57,489 nt of DNA from Pararhodospirillum photometricum DSM 122 (GCF_000284415.1 NC_017059.1:873449-930937), one strand, 5' to 3'; shown: positions 32,004-40,596, counted from the first letter of the stretch. Notes: generated by a model from the letters alone, not told the origin. Numbers and translations: made by a program.

Positions 32004-32465
32004 TTACCCGGCAAAGCCAGCCAGCTTATTGGCCCGCGCAATGGCGTCGGCGTGGGAGTGTGTCGCGCCACCTCCAGCGGCCACTCCCGCCGCCGCTTCG
32101 GGCGTCAGCGTGTTGACGATGGCCGTGGCCGTGCTATCGGCGGCGAGGCGATCCCACAACGCCTTGCGCGCCGCCTCGGGCGACGTGCCGGCCGCCAGGA
32201 ACTCGCGCTCCAGCGCCTGTGCATCGAGCGACGGGCTCAGGCGCTTGGCCGTGGCGCAGGTCGCCCTGATCTCGCCGGTCGCATCGAGCTTCGCCTTAAC
32301 CTCGGCGACACTCAGGCCGGCCGCCATGAAGCCGTCCGCCAGGGCCGGAGCGCCGGCGGCGGTGCACATCTTGGCGATGGTCGCGCATCGATCACGCTCG
32401 GCGGCCAGGGGGTCGGGGGTGGCGCTGGCAGCGGCCGGCGTCGGCGGTGTGCCGTTTTCCGACAT
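32004..32465 (-). CDS. nested scaffold protein from an internal start (Nu3-like)
   Basis: In-frame ATG at 32465 within the protease gene begins MSENGTPPTP and gives a 153-residue Ala-rich helical protein. AGGAG lies nine bases upstream on the minus strand, unusually good for an internal Met codon. Lambda makes its scaffold Nu3 in the same way from inside C. Inference from layout and ribosome site. Confidence 0.5.
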   Translation of the reverse strand: MSENGTPPTPAAASATPDPLAAERDRCATIAKMCTAAGAPALADGFMAAGLSVAEVKAKLDATGEIRATCATAKRLSPSLDAQALEREFLAAGTSPEAARKALWDRLAADSTATAIVNTLTPEAAAGVAAGGGATHSHADAIARANKLAGFAG

Positions 32466-33149
32466 ATTGGGGGTCTCCTGGGGGTGGACGGTTTGGGGGG
32501 CGGGAGTCGTCATGAGGGCACGCGCCGGCCACTTGTTCGCCGACGCCACCGCGGCAATGCCCTTGGGCACGTGTGCGTACCGATGCCAGCCGCCAAAGGC
32601 GACCGGGTCCGCAGGCTTGTTGTCATTGGTTGCGCCATCGGCGCGGTCGGCGAACCCTTGGGCCACGGCCTCTTCAGGCCCCAACCAGACTTCACGCTTC
32701 ATCAGGGCGCGCATTTCGGTCACGGGCTTGCCGGTCTTGTCGGCGTAGACCTGAGCATAAGCGTCGCCCAGCGCGTCTAGGGCATCAGCGGATGCGCGGT
32801 GCTCTTCGGCGGTCCCCCACGTGCACCCGCTGGGGTCGTGGATCATCATGACAGCGCCAGGCCGCATCACCGTCTTGCCCGCCATCGCCAACAAGGAAGC
32901 CGCAGAAGCCGCCCAGCCCTCGATCACGATTTCAACCGCGCCCCGGTGCATCGACAAGGCGGAGTGGATGGCGGCGCCCTCGGTTGCCAGCCCGCCGCCG
33001 CTATTCAGGCGCACCCTGATGTCCGTGGCACGTCCGACCTGAGCCAGAGCGGCCAGCACATCGGCGAAGGTGAAGCAATCATCCTCCTCCCAGAGCCGGC
33101 CGACCGTGCCAGTCAGCACGATCTCGGTACCATTCACCACGCACGCCAT
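32004..33149 (-). CDS. lambda gpC-like prohead protease (ClpP/S14 type) with C-terminal scaffold region
   Basis: A 381-residue protein. Residues about 1-190 form a ClpP-like serine protease: LNSGGGLATEGAAIHSAL, catalytic Ser in EGWAASAASLLAMAG, catalytic His in AVMMIHDPSG, then DKTGKPVTEMRALMKREVWLG. The C-terminal part is an Ala-rich helical scaffold. GTG/ATG start overlaps the portal stop by one base. As in lambda C/Nu3, an internal in-frame start with its own ribosome site lies near codon 229. Confidence 0.85.
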   Translation of the reverse strand: MACVVNGTEIVLTGTVGRLWEEDDCFTFADVLAALAQVGRATDIRVRLNSGGGLATEGAAIHSALSMHRGAVEIVIEGWAASAASLLAMAGKTVMRPGAVMMIHDPSGCTWGTAEEHRASADALDALGDAYAQVYADKTGKPVTEMRALMKREVWLGPEEAVAQGFADRADGATNDNKPADPVAFGGWHRYAHVPKGIAAVASANKWPARALMTTPAPQTVHPQETPNMSENGTPPTPAAASATPDPLAAERDRCATIAKMCTAAGAPALADGFMAAGLSVAEVKAKLDATGEIRATCATAKRLSPSLDAQALEREFLAAGTSPEAARKALWDRLAADSTATAIVNTLTPEAAAGVAAGGGATHSHADAIARANKLAGFAG

Positions 33150-34618
33150 CAGACGCCCTCCGTCTCTGTCGTCTTTGTCGGGTCGCTCACCGCGCGACGC
33201 CCGTCGCTGTCGTAGGACAGACCAACCGCATCGGCGCGAGCGTTGTCGGCCGCCTGTTCCGCGTCGATTTGCTCCGCGTCATAGCCCTGCTCGCTGACCA
33301 CCTCGGCCCGGCTCTTGAAGCCGTTGCGCACCGCCATTTGCTGCGACTGCACGTCCTGGACCGGGTGAATATAGCTCCAGCCCTGCGGCACCCACTTGAC
33401 CCGCAACAGGTCGCGTTCGGTCATGCTGCGCGGGGGTCGGACAGCGCCCGACAAAACGGCCGCCGCCATCCATTGGCGATGCGTCGGGCGGCACATTTGG
33501 AAAACCGCGAGGTGGTGCTGCCACGCCTGGCAGCGGCGGCGGAACTCATTGACGGAGGCCCGGAAAGTACGGTCGTTGACTTGGCTGTAATCGCCGGTCA
33601 ACTGCTCGTACAGAACCCCCGCCGCCGAAGCCACGAGGCGCCGTTGCGCGCGCAAAAAGACCTCGTAATTCCCACCGACATCAACGGGCGCCGTGAACTC
33701 GACATCCTCGCCCGGCTCCAGGTCTTGCATGGTGCCAGGCTCCAAGGACACATGCCCGATCCCGTCCTCGATCTCAGCGCCACCACCCCAGGCTTCGGCC
33801 AGATCCTCAGGCGTCATGCCCTCGGGTACCGGCCGGCGGCGGAAGCCGACGAACATGGCGGCAATCTGCTTGCGCTTCAGCTCGGCGTCGTCGTACTGGG
33901 CCAGTTCGTTCAGCTTCACCAGAGCGCGCGTCAGCCACGGCTCACCCCGAACCTGCCCGGGGCGGCGCACCTGCATCAGGTGGAAAACCTCGCTTGCGGG
34001 GACGCGCACCGGTAATCCGGCCTGCATACGCGGATTGGTGCCGTCGTAGGGGTGCTCGCGGTAAAACCAGTAAGCGGTGCGCGACCCGAACGGCGTGAAC
34101 TCGACACCCGAGATGATGCTGTTGGCGCCGTTCATCTCCGACTTTTCAGCGGGGCAAAACTCGCCCTCAAGGACCTGGATTTGCAGAGGCACGTCCAAGC
34201 CATCTTCGGGTCGGCGCAGTCGGAAGCGGCCAAAGGCGTCGCCTCCCTCAATCATCGACCGCACGGCCAAGGCCTGGAGGCCGTAAAAGTCCAGTTGCCC
34301 GGCCGGGTCGGCCTCGTCCGTCCAGTCCAGCCATAGGGCCGCCAAATCCTTGTTCAATCCCGCGTCCGATGTTGCGAACTGAGGCTTGATCCCGGTGCCG
34401 ATGACGTTGGTCACAGCCACGTCGATGGCGGCATCGGCGAGAGGGTCGTTGCGCACCGCATCGCGCGAGCGGTTGCGCAAGGTCGGGAGGCTGGCCGCTG
34501 GCGCGTTTGGCCCACCATTCACCCCGCCCCAGGAACGAGAACGCCGCCCTGTTGAGGTGGCGTCATAGGAGGCGGTGAAGGCACGCCACGCGGCCTTGGT
34601 GCGGCGAAGGAGGCTCAA
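33149..34618 (-). CDS. lambda-type phage portal protein (gpB family)
   Basis: A 489-residue portal: LPTLRNRSRDAVRNDPLADAAIDVAVTNVIGTGIKPQ (family opening in two motifs, RSRDAVRNDPLADAAID and TNVIGTGIKPQ), GGDAFGRFRLRR, QVLEGEFCP, ISGVEFTPFGSRTAYWFYREHP, RVPASEVFHLMQVRRPGQVRGEPWL, and DYSQVNDRTFRASVNEFRR. Complete relative to the family. Unrelated in sequence to the Mu gp29-like portal at 26.7 kb, so two different portal types occur in one element. Start overlaps gpW by four bases. Confidence 0.88.
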   Translation of the reverse strand: MSLLRRTKAAWRAFTASYDATSTGRRSRSWGGVNGGPNAPAASLPTLRNRSRDAVRNDPLADAAIDVAVTNVIGTGIKPQFATSDAGLNKDLAALWLDWTDEADPAGQLDFYGLQALAVRSMIEGGDAFGRFRLRRPEDGLDVPLQIQVLEGEFCPAEKSEMNGANSIISGVEFTPFGSRTAYWFYREHPYDGTNPRMQAGLPVRVPASEVFHLMQVRRPGQVRGEPWLTRALVKLNELAQYDDAELKRKQIAAMFVGFRRRPVPEGMTPEDLAEAWGGGAEIEDGIGHVSLEPGTMQDLEPGEDVEFTAPVDVGGNYEVFLRAQRRLVASAAGVLYEQLTGDYSQVNDRTFRASVNEFRRRCQAWQHHLAVFQMCRPTHRQWMAAAVLSGAVRPPRSMTERDLLRVKWVPQGWSYIHPVQDVQSQQMAVRNGFKSRAEVVSEQGYDAEQIDAEQAADNARADAVGLSYDSDGRRAVSDPTKTTETEGV

Positions 34619-34830
34619 AGCCCGGATCCTCCGTAAAAGCGCACCGTGCGCACACGTTTCACCGACTGGAGGCGGCCGATCTCCGCCTCAATCTCCCGGA
34701 TGATCGCGTCCTGGCCGCTGATTCGATACGACACCGACGATCCATCGGCATAACTCATCTGACTAACCAGCGACCGCCGAATGTTCCGCGCCTCGGCAAG
34801 CTGCGCTTCCAACTCTTCAAGCGTTGCCAT
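34615..34830 (-). CDS. gpW-like head-tail joining protein
   Basis: A 71-residue protein, LEELEAQLAEARNIRRSLVSQ helix, YADGSSVSYRI beta-hairpin, DAIIREIEAEIGRLQ helix, as in lambda gpW and FII-type connectors between portal and tail. ATG at 34830 with AGGTG upstream; overlaps the portal start. Confidence 0.75.
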   Translation of the reverse strand: MATLEELEAQLAEARNIRRSLVSQMSYADGSSVSYRISGQDAIIREIEAEIGRLQSVKRVRTVRFYGGSGL

Positions 34831-34834
34831 CAAA

Positions 34835-34978
34835 TCACCTATTCATCCAGTTCGAGCGCGCCATCGGCCGAACAAACTGCGCGTGCATTTCCATTGCGCG
34901 CCAAGCGTCGGGGTCACCGTGCCTGACAGCGTGGCGCACGAGCCCCTCAAAAGCTTCGTCGGCAGGGGGGCTGTCTTC
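34835..34978 (-). pseudogene. 3' fragment of a phage gene (probably large terminase subunit)
   Basis: A minus-strand frame of about 47 codons ending at 34835, five bases before gp[23 protein letters not shown] and EMHAQFVRPMARSNWMNR are plausible protein sequence. In lambda order the gene before W is terminase gpA, so this is inferred to be its C-terminus. It is cut off where pdxJ coding sequence begins. Confidence 0.5.
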
Positions 34979-35637
34979 CCGACCCGGTGGCGGCGGCGGC
35001 CCTGGCGGCAGCGGCCGGGGCTGACGGGATCACCGCCCACCTGCGCGAAGACCGCCGCCACATCCGCGATCGGGACATTGAGCGTCTGAAGGCCGAGATC
35101 GCCCTTCCTTTGAACATGGAAATGGCCGCCACCCCGGAGATGCAAGCCATCGCCCTTGCGGTGCAGCCGCATGCCGTTTGTCTGGTGCCCGAAAAGCGCG
35201 AGGAACGCACCACGGAAGGGGGCCTTGATGTCATCGGCGGTCGCGCCTCCCTGGCGCCGGTGATCCGCTCCCTGAGCGACGCGGGGATCCGGGTCTCGCT
35301 GTTCGTGGAGCCCGAGGCAGCCGTCCTGGAAATGGCGAAAACCTTGGGAGCGCCGGTGGTGGAACTGCACACCGGGGCCTACTGCGACGCCCCCGCAGGC
35401 CCGGCGCGCGAGGCCGAACTGCGCCGGTTGCAACAAGCCGCCCGCCACGCCGAGGCCTTGGGGCTGGAATGCCACGCCGGCCATGGCCTGACCTATGACA
35501 CCGTGGGCGCGGTCGCGGCCATTCCCACCCTTGTTGAGCTGAACATTGGGCATTTCCTGATGGGTGAGGCCTTGTTTGTCGGTCTGAGCGAGTCGATCAA
35601 GCGGATGCGGGCCGCAATGGACCAGGGGCGGGTCTGA
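34966..35637 (+). pseudogene. pdxJ: pyridoxine 5'-phosphate synthase lacking its N-terminus
   Basis: From [11 protein letters not shown] onward the product is a good Pdx[78 protein letters not shown] and [14 protein letters not shown]. The first ~25 residues of the family, including the NIDH strand whose Asn, Asp and His are in the active site and an Arg that follows, are missing; upstream is phage DNA. Only a GTG at 34987 could start translation. PdxJ condenses aminoacetone phosphate with deoxyxylulose phosphate in vitamin B6 synthesis, so this copy should be inactive. The 5' part is not found at the left prophage end. Confidence 0.85.
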
Positions 35638-35648
35638 AAAAGGGACGG

Positions 35649-35671
35649 CTGGGGAGGCGCGGCCTCCCCAG
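35649..35671. repeat. CTGGGGAGG palindrome, copy 5
   Basis: CTGGGGAGG-CGCGG-CCTCCCCAG, 12 bases after pdxJ; the first chromosomal copy to the right of the prophage. Confidence 0.75.
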
Positions 35672-35771
35672 TCCCCTCCTTCCCTCGGGCCGGGCTTCTT
35701 GACAAGGCCGGTGGTAGAGGGCTTGATCCCCCCCGGCGGCCGGAGCCCCAGCGTCGTCATCTTTTTTCTCT

Positions 35772-36530
35772 ATGCGTTACGAGAGCCCGTACATGAATCG
35801 AAAAAAAGGCGGCGGCCTCGGGGAAACCATCAAGACGGTGGCGTATGCCTTTCTCATCGCCATCTTGATCCGCACCTTCGCCTACGAGCCTTTCCGAATC
35901 CCCTCGGGCTCGATGATCCCCACCTTGTTGGTGGGCGACTATTTGTTTGTCTCAAAATATGCCTATGGGTATTCTCGCCATTCATTTCCGTTTGGCTTGA
36001 TTCCTTTCGAGGGTCGGGTCTTCGGATCGGCCCCACAGCGGGGCGACGTGGTCGTGTTCAAGGAGCCCAGCGACACCAGCGTTGATTTCATCAAGCGCGT
36101 GGTAGGACTGCCCGGCGACCGGATTCAGGTGCTCAACGGCATCTTGCATGTTAACGGCGAGCCGGTGCGACGCGAGCGCATGGAAGACTATGTGCGCCGC
36201 GATCCCTCTGGCAGTGTCCTGCGTCAGACTCGCTATCTGGAAACCTTGCCCGAGGGACTGTCTCATCCCATCTTGGAAATCCATGGGGATGACTACTTCC
36301 TGGATAACACCCGGGTCTTTCTCGTCCCCGAGGGTCACTATTTCATGATGGGTGACAACCGGGACAGCAGCCAGGACAGCCGCACGTCGGTCGGCTTCGT
36401 GCCCGCCGAAAATCTCGTGGGTCGGGCCGAGTTTCTGTTTTTCTCACATGACGGCTCGGCCGCGTTGTGGGAACCTTGGAAGTGGCCTCATGCCATCCGC
36501 TGGGATCGTTTCTTCCAGGCGATACACTGA
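35772..36530 (+). CDS. lepB: signal peptidase I
   Basis: A 252-residue inner-membrane protease that removes signal peptides. One N-terminal helix (VAYAFLIAILIRTFAYEPF), catalytic Ser in IPSGSMIPTL (S47), catalytic Lys in FIKRVVGLPGDRI, then GHYFMMGDNRDSSQDSR and FVPAENLVGRAEF. ATG at 35772 taken; ATG at 35793 (MNRKKGG) is equally plausible. Usually acpS lies between pdxJ and lepB in alphaproteobacteria; here there is no room for it. Precedes rnc by two bases. Confidence 0.93.
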   Translation: MRYESPYMNRKKGGGLGETIKTVAYAFLIAILIRTFAYEPFRIPSGSMIPTLLVGDYLFVSKYAYGYSRHSFPFGLIPFEGRVFGSAPQRGDVVVFKEPSDTSVDFIKRVVGLPGDRIQVLNGILHVNGEPVRRERMEDYVRRDPSGSVLRQTRYLETLPEGLSHPILEIHGDDYFLDNTRVFLVPEGHYFMMGDNRDSSQDSRTSVGFVPAENLVGRAEFLFFSHDGSAALWEPWKWPHAIRWDRFFQAIH

Positions 36531-36532
36531 CC

Positions 36533-37225
36533 ATGAGCACCAAAAACACGACGGCGGATCTGGCCTCGCTCCAGAACGTGCTGGGCCATCGCTTCACCGA
36601 TGTGACTCTCCTCGACCGGGCCTTGACCCATCGCTCCCGCGAGGGACGGCCGTCGTATGAGCGCTTGGAGTTCCTGGGGGACCGGGTGTTGAGCTTGGTG
36701 GTCGCCGACCTCCTCTACACCCGCTTCCCCAACGAGGACGAGGGCGCCTTGGCCCGACGCCACGCTCACCTCGTGCGCCAAGACACGGTGGCGCGTGTGG
36801 CAAGCGCTCTTGGCCTGGGCGAGCGCATGCGCGTTGCGCGAGGCGAAGCCGACCTGGGGGCTCAGTCCAACCCCTCCTTGCTCTGTGATGTGTGCGAAGC
36901 GGTTCTGGGGGCCCTGTATCGCGATGGCGGCATGGAGCAGGCCCGGCGCGTGATCAGCCAATGGTGGTCGCCTTTGGTTGAGGAAGATCCCACCCCGCCG
37001 CGCGACGCCAAAACCGCCTTGCAGGAATGGGCCCAGGGACGAGGCCTGCCCCTGCCCGCCTACGATGAGGAAAGCCGGGAAGGCCCCGCCCACAAGCCCG
37101 TCTTTACCGTGCGGGTGTCCGTCCAGGGCCATGGGGCGGAAGCCGCCAGCGGCCCCTCCAAACGTATCGCCGAGCAGGCCGCTGCCCGATGTCTCCTTGA
37201 AAGGCTGACCCTTGATGTCTCCTGA
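36533..37225 (+). CDS. rnc: ribonuclease III
   Basis: A 230-residue double-strand-specific RNase. Catalytic domain with the signature ERLEFLGDRVLSLVVADLLY (residues about 40-60) and the second acidic site CDVCEAVLGALYRDGG. The C-terminal dsRNA-binding domain has DAKTALQEWAQGRGLPLPAY and AEQAAARCLLERL. Start at the ATG matching the family N-terminus. Overlaps era by eleven bases. In this signature the usual GDAVL is GDRVL, a modest deviation. Confidence 0.93.
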   Translation: MSTKNTTADLASLQNVLGHRFTDVTLLDRALTHRSREGRPSYERLEFLGDRVLSLVVADLLYTRFPNEDEGALARRHAHLVRQDTVARVASALGLGERMRVARGEADLGAQSNPSLLCDVCEAVLGALYRDGGMEQARRVISQWWSPLVEEDPTPPRDAKTALQEWAQGRGLPLPAYDEESREGPAHKPVFTVRVSVQGHGAEAASGPSKRIAEQAAARCLLERLTLDVS

Positions 37226-38132
37226 AACCGCCTCTGCCGACGTGATGCGATGCGGCTTTACCGCCGTCATCGGCCCACCGAACGCGGGCAAAAGCACTTT
37301 GGTCAACCAGTTGGTGGGGGCCAAGGTCACCATCGTGACCCACAAGGCCCAGACCACCCGCTCGCGAGTCCGCGGTGTGATCGTGCGGGGGTCGTCCCAG
37401 GTGGTGTTGATCGACACCCCGGGTATTTTTAATCCACAAAAGCGCTTCGATCGGGCCATGGTCGCCGCCGCCTGGGAAGGCACCTTGGAAGCCGATCGCG
37501 TCTTGTTGGTGGTCGATGCCCGCAAAGGGCTGACCGACGGGGTCGTGGGCATCTTGGAACGCCTGAAGGACGCGGGGCGCCCGTGCCTGCTCGCCCTTAA
37601 CAAGGTGGATGTGATCGAACGCCCGCGCCTCCTGGAGATCGCGGCCCAGTTTAACGCGGTCTTACCCTTCGAGCGCATTTTCATGATCAGCGCGCTCACC
37701 GGGAGCGGCTGCGAGGACATTTTGTCGTACCTCGCGGCCCACGCCCCGGAAGGCCCGTGGATGTTCGACGAGGACGATCTCTCCGACCTGTCGCAACGCC
37801 TGTTGGCCGCCGAGATCACGCGCGAAAAAGTCTACCTCCAGCTCCACGACGAACTCCCCTACGCCGCCGCCGTGGTCACGGAAACCTGGGAAGAGCGCGC
37901 GGATGGCTCGGTCCGCCTGGAACAACTCATCTTGGTGGAACGCGACACCCAGCGCGCCATCGTCCTGGGCAAGGGGGGCCAGCGCATCAAGGCTCTGGGG
38001 CAAGCCGCCCGCCGCGAGCTGATGGAAATCCTGGAACGCCCCGTGCACCTCTTCTTACACGTCAAGGTGAGCGAGCGCCTCTGGGAAGATCGGGAGCAGT
38101 ACGCCGCTTGGGGCCTGGAGTACGATGTCTAA
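37215..38132 (+). CDS. era: GTPase Era
   Basis: A 305-residue GTPase for 16S rRNA and 30S maturation. G1 GPPNAGKST, switch II IDTPGIF, NKVD, and SALTG are all present; the C-terminal KH domain has VLGKGGQRIKALGQAARREL and ends LWEDREQYAAWGLEYDV. The ATG lies inside the end of rnc (TTGATG), the usual alphaproteobacterial coupling. Confidence 0.95.
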   Translation: MSPETASADVMRCGFTAVIGPPNAGKSTLVNQLVGAKVTIVTHKAQTTRSRVRGVIVRGSSQVVLIDTPGIFNPQKRFDRAMVAAAWEGTLEADRVLLVVDARKGLTDGVVGILERLKDAGRPCLLALNKVDVIERPRLLEIAAQFNAVLPFERIFMISALTGSGCEDILSYLAAHAPEGPWMFDEDDLSDLSQRLLAAEITREKVYLQLHDELPYAAAVVTETWEERADGSVRLEQLILVERDTQRAIVLGKGGQRIKALGQAARRELMEILERPVHLFLHVKVSERLWEDREQYAAWGLEYDV

Positions 38133-38168
38133 CCTGAGCGGCGCCCCCCCCTCAATGCCCCCCCTTCG

Positions 38169-38327
38169 ATGAACGTCACCGGCATTTTCCTCCTGTGGGG
38201 GGCGTTGGCCGTGGTCGGCTTCCTTGGGGCCCGGCGCCGCCGTCCCCTGCCCGTCTGGGCCCTGGCGGCGGCGGTGTTCACGGCGGCGCTGTGTCTTGTT
38301 TTGGGCTTGGTGTTGATTTTGCCATGA
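38169..38327 (+). CDS. small two-helix membrane protein between era and recO, 52 aa
   Basis: ATG at 38169 opens a 52-codon frame with two hydrophobic segments (TGIFLLWGALAVVGFLGA and WALAAAVFTAALCLVLG) separated by a basic RRRRP turn. It ends in an exact ATGA overlap with recO, so it is translationally coupled. No recognised family. The coupling and clean topology argue that it is real. Confidence 0.5.
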   Translation: MNVTGIFLLWGALAVVGFLGARRRRPLPVWALAAAVFTAALCLVLGLVLILP

Positions 38328-39043
38328 CCGCCTGGGATGATGAGGGACTGGTGCTCTCGACCCGCCCCCTGGGTGAAACCGACACCATGGTGGTGATCCT
38401 CACCGCCGAGCATGGCCGCCACGCCGGCGCCCTGCCCGGCGGCCAGGGTCGGGTTTTGCGGCCGCAGACCCAGACCGGCACCGTGGTCCAGGTGACATGG
38501 CAAGCTCGGCTGGAAGAACACCTGGGCACGTGGCGCCTGGAGGCCTTGGAGAGTGTCGCTCCGCGCGTGCTCAACGACCGGGACCGGCTGGCCGCCTTGG
38601 CGTCTGTGTGTGCGCTGTGCGAGGTATTCTTGCCCGAGCGCGATCCCTTCCCCGAGGTTTTTGACGGACTGCGTCTGGTCCTGGGCCTCCTGGCCGAGGA
38701 AGAGGAGTTTTTGGTGTGGGCCGGGGCGCTGGCCTGTTTCGAGCGCGACCTGCTGGATGCCCTGGGCTTTGGCCTGGATCTGGAAAGTTGTGCCCTGACC
38801 GGGGCCCTTGAGGATCTTGCTTATGTATCGCCGCGCACCGGGCGGGCCGTCACCCGCGCGGCGGCGGGGCCGTGGATCGAGCGGCTGCTGGTGCTGCCCG
38901 CCTTTTTACGCGATGACAGCGTTCCCGAGACGCCCGAGGCGGTGGGCGCCGCCCTGACCTTGACCGGGCACTTCTTGGGCCGTGTCAGCGAGGTGCCCTT
39001 GCCCGAGGCTCGGACGCGTTTTGTGGGCCGCCTTGTGCGTTAA
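38324..39043 (+). CDS. recO: DNA repair protein RecO
   Basis: A 239-residue protein that loads RecA at gaps with RecR. N-terminal OB fold: WDDEGLVLSTRPLGETDTMV, LTAEHGRHAGALPGGQG. The C-terminal part has CALCEVFLPERDPFPEVFDGL, FERDLLDALGFGLDLESC, and the RYVSPRTGRAVT-like YVSPRTGRAVTRAAAG. The zinc cysteines of some RecO proteins are only partly kept. Start at the ATGA overlap. Confidence 0.9.
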   Translation: MTAWDDEGLVLSTRPLGETDTMVVILTAEHGRHAGALPGGQGRVLRPQTQTGTVVQVTWQARLEEHLGTWRLEALESVAPRVLNDRDRLAALASVCALCEVFLPERDPFPEVFDGLRLVLGLLAEEEEFLVWAGALACFERDLLDALGFGLDLESCALTGALEDLAYVSPRTGRAVTRAAAGPWIERLLVLPAFLRDDSVPETPEAVGAALTLTGHFLGRVSEVPLPEARTRFVGRLVR

Positions 39044-39050
39044 AAAAAGG

Positions 39051-39072
39051 CTGGGGAGGCTTGCCTCCCCAG
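39051..39072. repeat. CTGGGGAGG palindrome, copy 6
   Basis: CTGGGGAGG-CTTG-CCTCCCCAG eight bases after the recO stop and 15 before the convergent smpB stop; a likely bidirectional terminator stem. Confidence 0.75.
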
Positions 39073-39086
39073 ACCCCTGCTTCCGT

Positions 39087-39575
39087 TCAGCCTTTATCGC
39101 GCAGGACCCGCGCCTTGTCGCGGTTCCATTCCCGCTCCTTTATTGCGTGGCGCTTGTCGTGGGCCTTGCGGCCCTTGGCAAGACCGAGCTGGACCTTGGC
39201 GTAGCCACGATCGCTGAAATACACCAACAGCGGAACCAAGGTCATGCCGTCGCGAGTGATGGCCGCCAACAGGCGCCGCGCCTCGCGCCGGTGGACCAAC
39301 AGCTTGCGCGGCCGGCGGGTTTCGTGGGCGAACGCCTTCACCGCCTGGCGCCAGTCGGGAATATAGGCGTTGTAGAGGTAGAGGTCGCCATCCTTACCGG
39401 CGCCGGCAAACGCATCGGCGATGTTGGCCCGGCCGGTGCGCAAGGACTTGACCTCGGTTCCGGCAAGGACAAGCCCCGCTTCCAGGGTTTCCTCGATGGA
39501 ATACTCATGGCGGGCGCGGCGGTTTTCCGCGACCCGACCATGGGAGATGAGGGTAGATCCGCCGCGCTCGGCCAT
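39087..39575 (-). CDS. smpB: SsrA-binding protein SmpB
   Basis: A 162-residue tmRNA partner for rescue of stalled ribosomes. Family motifs: [90 protein letters not shown]. Complete, with the basic C-terminal tail. Eight bases downstream of dapA on the same strand. Confidence 0.95.
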   Translation of the reverse strand: MAERGGSTLISHGRVAENRRARHEYSIEETLEAGLVLAGTEVKSLRTGRANIADAFAGAGKDGDLYLYNAYIPDWRQAVKAFAHETRRPRKLLVHRREARRLLAAITRDGMTLVPLLVYFSDRGYAKVQLGLAKGRKAHDKRHAIKEREWNRDKARVLRDKG

Positions 39576-39582
39576 GGCTGCC

Positions 39583-40461
39583 TCAGATCAGGCCCAGGTC
39601 GCGCATCGCCGCTTCAACGCGCTCGCGCGAAGAGGCGGCGATGGGCACCATGGGCAAACGGGTTTCGGCCGAGGCCCGGCCCAGCAGGCTGACGCCGTAC
39701 TTGACCGGCCCCGGACTGGTTTCACAGAACATGACGGCATGGAGCGGCGCCAGCTTGTCGCGAAGGGCAAAGCAGGTCTCAAGGTCGCCGGTGCGCCATG
39801 CGCGCTGCATGTCGGCGCACAGACGCGGCGCGACATTAGAGGTCACCGAGATGCAGCCCACGCCACCCTGGGCCAGGAAGGCGGTGGCGGTGGCATCCTC
39901 GCCCGAGAGCTGGATGAACGAGGGGCCCAGGGCCACGCGGGTGGCGAGGGGGCGGGCCAGATCAGCGGTGGCATCCTTGACGCCCCGGATGTTGGGGAGA
40001 TCGCGGACCAAGCGCTCCATGGTCTCCAGGCTCATGTCGATCACCGAGCGGCCCGGGATGTTGTAAACAATCACCGGCAAGCCATCGGCGGCCTCGGCCA
40101 CGGCCTTGAAGTGCTGGTAGAGGCCTTCCTGGGTCGGCTTGTTGTAATAGGGCGTGACCACCAGCACGGCATCGGCCCCGGCCTTGACAGCAAAGCGGGT
40201 GAAGTCCATGGCCTCGGCGGTCGAGTTGGACCCCGCCCCTGCGATCACAGGAATTTTCCCTTTAGCCACCTCCACCGCCAGGGAGACAACGCGCTTGTGC
40301 TCTTCGTGGCTGAGCGTCGGCGACTCGCCGGTCGTGCCCACGGGCACGATGCCGTCCGAGCCCTCGGCGATCTGCCAGGCCACGAAGTCCTGAAAGGCGC
40401 GCTCGTCAACGGCGCCGTCCTTAAACGGCGTAATAAGGGCGGTGATGGAGCCCTGAAGCAT
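39583..40461 (-). CDS. dapA: 4-hydroxy-tetrahydrodipicolinate synthase
   Basis: A 292-residue aldolase-type enzyme that condenses aspartate semialdehyde with pyruvate, first step to lysine and diaminopimelate. Signature sites: [43 protein letters not shown] with the proton-relay Tyr, Schiff-base Lys in [10 protein letters not shown], and NIPGRSV. Complete. Co-oriented with smpB, a common alphaproteobacterial pair. Confidence 0.95.
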   Translation of the reverse strand: MLQGSITALITPFKDGAVDERAFQDFVAWQIAEGSDGIVPVGTTGESPTLSHEEHKRVVSLAVEVAKGKIPVIAGAGSNSTAEAMDFTRFAVKAGADAVLVVTPYYNKPTQEGLYQHFKAVAEAADGLPVIVYNIPGRSVIDMSLETMERLVRDLPNIRGVKDATADLARPLATRVALGPSFIQLSGEDATATAFLAQGGVGCISVTSNVAPRLCADMQRAWRTGDLETCFALRDKLAPLHAVMFCETSPGPVKYGVSLLGRASAETRLPMVPIAASSRERVEAAMRDLGLI

Positions 40462-40596
40462 GGCCTTCTCCCCTGGGGGCGTGATCCTTGTCCCCGCACG
40501 CGGTCGTATCGGGGAGGGGATGTTTTAGCACACCCCCACTCGCCGGCAAGCCCGGGTTTGTCACACAAACAATCGAGGATCGGTGCCAAGGAAGGG

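Larger units (their letters stand above)
13197..34965. mobile_element. composite defective prophage: Mu-like left part plus lambda-type head segment
   Basis: From 13.2 to about 31.64 kb genes follow a Mu-like transposable phage order (repressor, ner, A, B, gp16, mor, lysis, gp25-gp30, I, J, truncated T). From 31.64 to about 34.97 kb a minus-strand lambda-type head block follows. Tail genes, the right Mu end and a complete capsid gene are absent. The left limit is set at a TG dinucleotide at 13197 between the tRNA-Pro terminator and the repressor stop and is only a guess. The right limit is where pdxJ similarity begins. No copy of the dispersed chromosomal palindrome lies inside. Confidence 0.8.
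31641..34965 (-). mobile_element. lambda-type head-gene fragment
   Basis: Four minus-strand genes in the order gpW, portal, protease/scaffold, gpD (read right to left), bounded by broken genes at both ends. The order is that of lambda W-B-C-(Nu3)-D. The source is a second, different prophage. Confidence 0.75.

Noticed and set aside
31755..33215. Plus-strand open frames opposite the lambda-type protease and gpD
   Set aside because: The minus-strand genes carry recognisable catalytic motifs and head-gene order; the plus frames do not.
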